Of a DNA stretch of 15,365 bases, positions 15,001 to 15,365 are shown piece by piece. The stretch spans positions 1-15,365 of the forward strand of contig DASH01000058.1 in NCBI GenBank assembly GCA_002503705.1, read 5' to 3'. The translations under genes and the position numbers were made by a program. This stretch comes from Candidatus Woesearchaeota archaeon UBA153. Lineage in GTDB: Archaea; Nanobdellota; Nanobdellia; Woesearchaeales; UBA525. The notes below the pieces were generated by a model. That model was not told where the DNA came from. It made no database searches and saw only the letters and a program-made list of their open reading frames with translations. Numbering within the stretch: position 1 is the first letter of the stretch; each line of letters starts with the position of its first letter.

Positions 15001-15360
15001 CTCGACTGCGCAGGTGATGGTATAGTTATTGGTGCAGACAATGTAACGCTGGATTGTGCCGGTCACGTCATCGATGGAACGGGGACGTGGCAGTCGACGG
15101 GCATTTATTCATATTCTCGAACTGATTTGACCGTGCAGAACTGCCTTGTGAAAGAGTTCTATAATGGTTCAAGTATAATCTATTCTGGAGATGTTTTCTT
15201 TTTCAACAATACCTTCTCGCATGATGTTAACGGGATTGGTATTTGGGCGTCTGATGGTGTGTTAATCTCGAATAATCTTTTTTACAATAACTCGTTCGGG
15301 TTGTCCTTCCTAGGGTCTAACGATAATTCTGTTGTTAATAATTGGTATTGTCTTAATTAA
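9076..15360 (+). CDS. Giant mosaic surface protein: Ig-like, cysteine-rich, LamG, cadherin/FN3-like and NosD beta-helix modules
   Basis: 2,094 residues. MNDQGK is followed by one hydrophobic segment (about 8-28), an N-terminal anchor or type III-like signal, then a Thr/Asn/Pro-rich stalk. Modules in order: Ig-like segments (nt 9400-9960, with TPPTVNLLSTSFNTTNNRP and VWVNCTDEAGNEG); cysteine-rich CGDG...ECD repeats (from nt 9967, 10135, 10273); LamG 1 (10375-11035); another Cys repeat (11038); parallel beta-helix NosD-type repeats (11146-12720, ending in GNYWSDF); a cadherin/PKD-like domain (about 12730-13010); an FN3-like domain (about 13015-13290); LamG 2 (about 13300-13925); three Cys repeats (13927, 14068, 14176); a second and third beta-helix (14287 and 14956 to the end). 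N-x-S/T sequons are very frequent. LamG and beta-helix folds commonly bind sugars, so adhesion or envelope attachment is likely, but this is inference. ATG 9076 was chosen; GTG 9058 is an alternative. Confidence 0.9.
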   Translation: MNDQGKTAIIGVVIALVLLVIISSILVFADSNETGNTTETTVNDSIVSNTTNTYEAVIDNSVIPTTLEISDEVVERPRKIHPIGIEPMPEPILPPSPMDGNSSLLSLNITAPSADGVFLRGAYEITATFAGVANVTIGWQNSSDWGIIDSSYDENTSYVYWFDTISQLDCYRCYSLSINVSQELISEIGYRFNLTIDNTPPTVNLLSTSFNTTNNRPNITFNYTDSLSPLATCRYYVDGATSRTIVGLANNTNTDPGAGIALGDGQHDVWVNCTDEAGNEGTSVHIFITVNATVDPFCGDGLITVGESCDGANWGPIIGCTDFNGFTGGNLNCNSPGSAFECTFNTSLCTEAICGNGALEDPEQCDAGLNNSIPCTPPYGGSCVYCDDVCLNVTLNGLYCGDGIASDGEECDGANGTLGGYTCLPDCTLELSLLTEALLRCPFDNTTTCTDGETPLENNGTDFVSGIDGGAVQILVNDTLSYPYSDNFDINKGTISVWFKPPTTMWDCNMHIFLHHQSPSNNANLRFRIGKYLDSYCDPISYHLAFYNGGDRAAEALLLNGSIDPVNGWYHVATTWNSSTMKVYMNGQLRGTWEESFAIGTPADRIYIGGYPPYEDAYVTDGALDNLNIFGRVLNDSEIEALYFLYGDVNGTYYCGDGAINRPGEECDGMNGTSEHYLCTANCVLEKVLACGDTIYNDTVLTEDLLDCSYDGIIIGADNVTLDCAGHRINGGGGASTGIDVYNWQGTKVQNCIVGNFTFGAHGVSCNALFVNNIFANTQNGIDIYFCDGVTILNNTFRENGRSVQSSNSRALVMSYNTIAESGIGVFAQETQYVLSHNYFNHDTYGVNSYNSGYRTEIFDNTFYNNPQYGLWLGDAENVSVFNNTFLSNPGYGIYLWGYNSNNNIVNNTFIDNWIAAYEGSSVPVTHEVTACDNVTVLSAGEFVLNTDLVQIQSDECLHIASDAILDCRGHTIMGHSGAERVLDIDGTVRNCHIITNGVSSVANLRSGGIFENNIIHSDISDIGLFAYAGTIRNNIFYRGEIYCQGGGGVNITNNTFNGVYDGGGRGAIQLSGDAGDVVSDNIFNLTAYPDCGYTYGDIVEAWYPNTIDANYYIGPCGKASNYSLICADENDDGLCDVPFTFTLNGGLNLTDERPRVWPPRGIIPSTVHANSYLLNKWNSSILGNYWSDFSSNPGYPLVYIIPGPGEGIDYLPAGRDLPPIIQPISDIVVYEGENVTVFVNASDPNNSTESLYYDIIDDDGRFSRILGTYAMYSWTTNYTDSGIYVFTVVVSDGYLNATTTFNLTVLNVLIDDTPPVIFDVKNMSITTSRGTISWSTDEPANTSVNYGTTEALGTYSGFAALTFAHSRRLKNLDQNTTYYYNVTSCDEVGHCNTSGPYTFTTLDASFDGLLLHCAFNDTTTCSEGEVPTHQNGLSYAPGVDGNGVFISGGDQLDYATQGNFLPETGTVSLWIVPFWNGSDDRDFYIFDVYDRYDAEPTWTRFDMRGKTRTNMHYSLYDGSDYAVFYYNVSSWRAGEPHHLVMTWDLSTEIRGYVDGVLFGTHSLNITLPGFSDIMNLGHYKDTNEHQFDGVLDELNIYGRVLNDSEIEALYQEHLSYCGDGVVNQVTEECDAGVDNGVTCGPPYGGSCVYCDVSCLNITLAGPYCGDGVVNDASEQCDGADGTPDYYACLANCTLEYVPYCGDGVVNQMNESCDDTDGVPTHYICLSNCTLQQRPWACGDVINVSGYYTLTNDVNCPVLSVGNAAIAIAADNVTVDCNWFDLAGQNQTGRGIYVFKRGVVLKNVTIRNCRVGGFNRGINLAMTNDSFVENAWVHDNAIGVQLDASGRNEISLTVESNTYQGVLFQAGSNNNHLNNTSINHSKYGVFILSSINNIIEGNWFDQNNFSGIYLKGNAFENTIIDNSFYATGVTDTTGLNNTYCIAGHPNQYYDGATGPVCPLFCGDTIYVDTVLKEDLLDCAGDGIVIGADNVTLDCAGHVIDGTGTWQSTGIYSYSRTDLTVQNCLVKEFYNGSSIIYSGDVFFFNNTFSHDVNGIGIWASDGVLISNNLFYNNSFGLSFLGSNDNSVVNNWYCLN
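10375..11035 (+). repeat. LamG-like module, copy 1
   Basis: Opens with LLRCPFDNTTTCTDGETP, contains GTISVWFKPP and HVATTWNSSTMKVYMNG, and closes with LDNLNIFGRVLNDSEIEALY. The same order of motifs recurs in copy 2. Confidence 0.8.
11146..12720 (+). repeat. NosD-type beta-helix block 1
   Basis: Begins with CGDTIYNDTVLTEDLLDC, then IGADNVTLDCAGHRI, followed by many short rungs of the type NNTFxxNxxYGIxL. A second helix head, NVTVLSAGEFVLNTDL then LDCRGHTI, occurs near 11875. The block ends with LGNYWSDFSSNPGY near 12625. It is noticeably AT-richer than the window's left half. Confidence 0.75.
13300..13925 (+). repeat. LamG-like module, copy 2
   Basis: Opens with LLLHCAFNDTTTCSEGEVP, contains GTVSLWIVPF and HHLVMTWDLSTEIRGYVDG, and closes with LDELNIYGRVLNDSEIEALY, nearly identical in protein to the end of copy 1 but with different codons, so the duplication is old or under selection. 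Confidence 0.8.
14287..15360 (+). repeat. NosD-type beta-helix blocks 2 and 3
   Basis: Block 2 begins CGDVINVSGYYTLTNDVNC. Block 3 begins at 14956 with CGDTIYVDTVLKEDLLDC and IGADNVTLDCAGHVIDGTG, a close protein match to the head of block 1. Block 3 stops after a few rungs at the TAA at 15358-15360, without the GNYW-type ending seen in block 1. Confidence 0.75.
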
Positions 15361-15365
15361 GTAAG

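Overview
The window looks like a compact, GC-rich archaeal chromosome segment that ends in a large, more AT-rich surface-protein gene. Four things point to Archaea. The prolyl-tRNA synthetase is the archaeal/eukaryotic type with a C-terminal zinc domain. A 4-demethylwyosine synthase (Taw1) is present, an enzyme of archaeal and eukaryotic tRNA(Phe) modification. There is a DUF357 protein, an archaeal family. The promoters are archaeal too: strong TATA boxes lie about 26 bp upstream of several start codons, as expected for leaderless transcripts. The coiled-coil protein and the huge Ig-like/LamG/NosD surface protein recall DPANN-type (for example Woesearchaeota-like) genomes, but that placement is inference and the lineage is not resolved.

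Layout from left to right: the 3' end of an unrecognised gene (1-285, +); proS (336-1910, +); a 216-bp convergent gap; a 736-residue coiled-coil protein (4337-2127, -); a small coiled-coil protein (4506-4880, +); a YkgJ-type cysteine-cluster protein (5495-4923, -), divergent from and promoter-interlocked with taw1 (5522-6730, +); a DUF1385 membrane protein (7674-6736, -), divergent from a DUF357 gene (7807-8202, +) that has an unusually structured leader; then a two-gene surface operon made of a 260-residue secreted protein (8279-9061, +) and a 2,094-residue mosaic protein (9076-15360, +) that ends five bases before the window does. No tRNA, rRNA, CRISPR array or insertion sequence was found, and no stretch over 300 bp lacks a gene.

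The housekeeping part concerns translation (ProRS, wyosine formation) plus poorly characterised conserved families. The right-hand 6.8 kb builds something on the cell surface. The most noteworthy signals are: (i) a 13-bp perfect inverted repeat with nested helices around the DUF357 start codon, a candidate structured RNA in a genome that otherwise favours leaderless or short-leader mRNAs; (ii) the N-terminal coding region of the YkgJ protein, where a different frame encodes acidic repeats whose differences are all synonymous in that other frame; (iii) two divergent genes whose TATA boxes each overlap the other gene's start codon; and (iv) the modular duplications in the giant surface protein.
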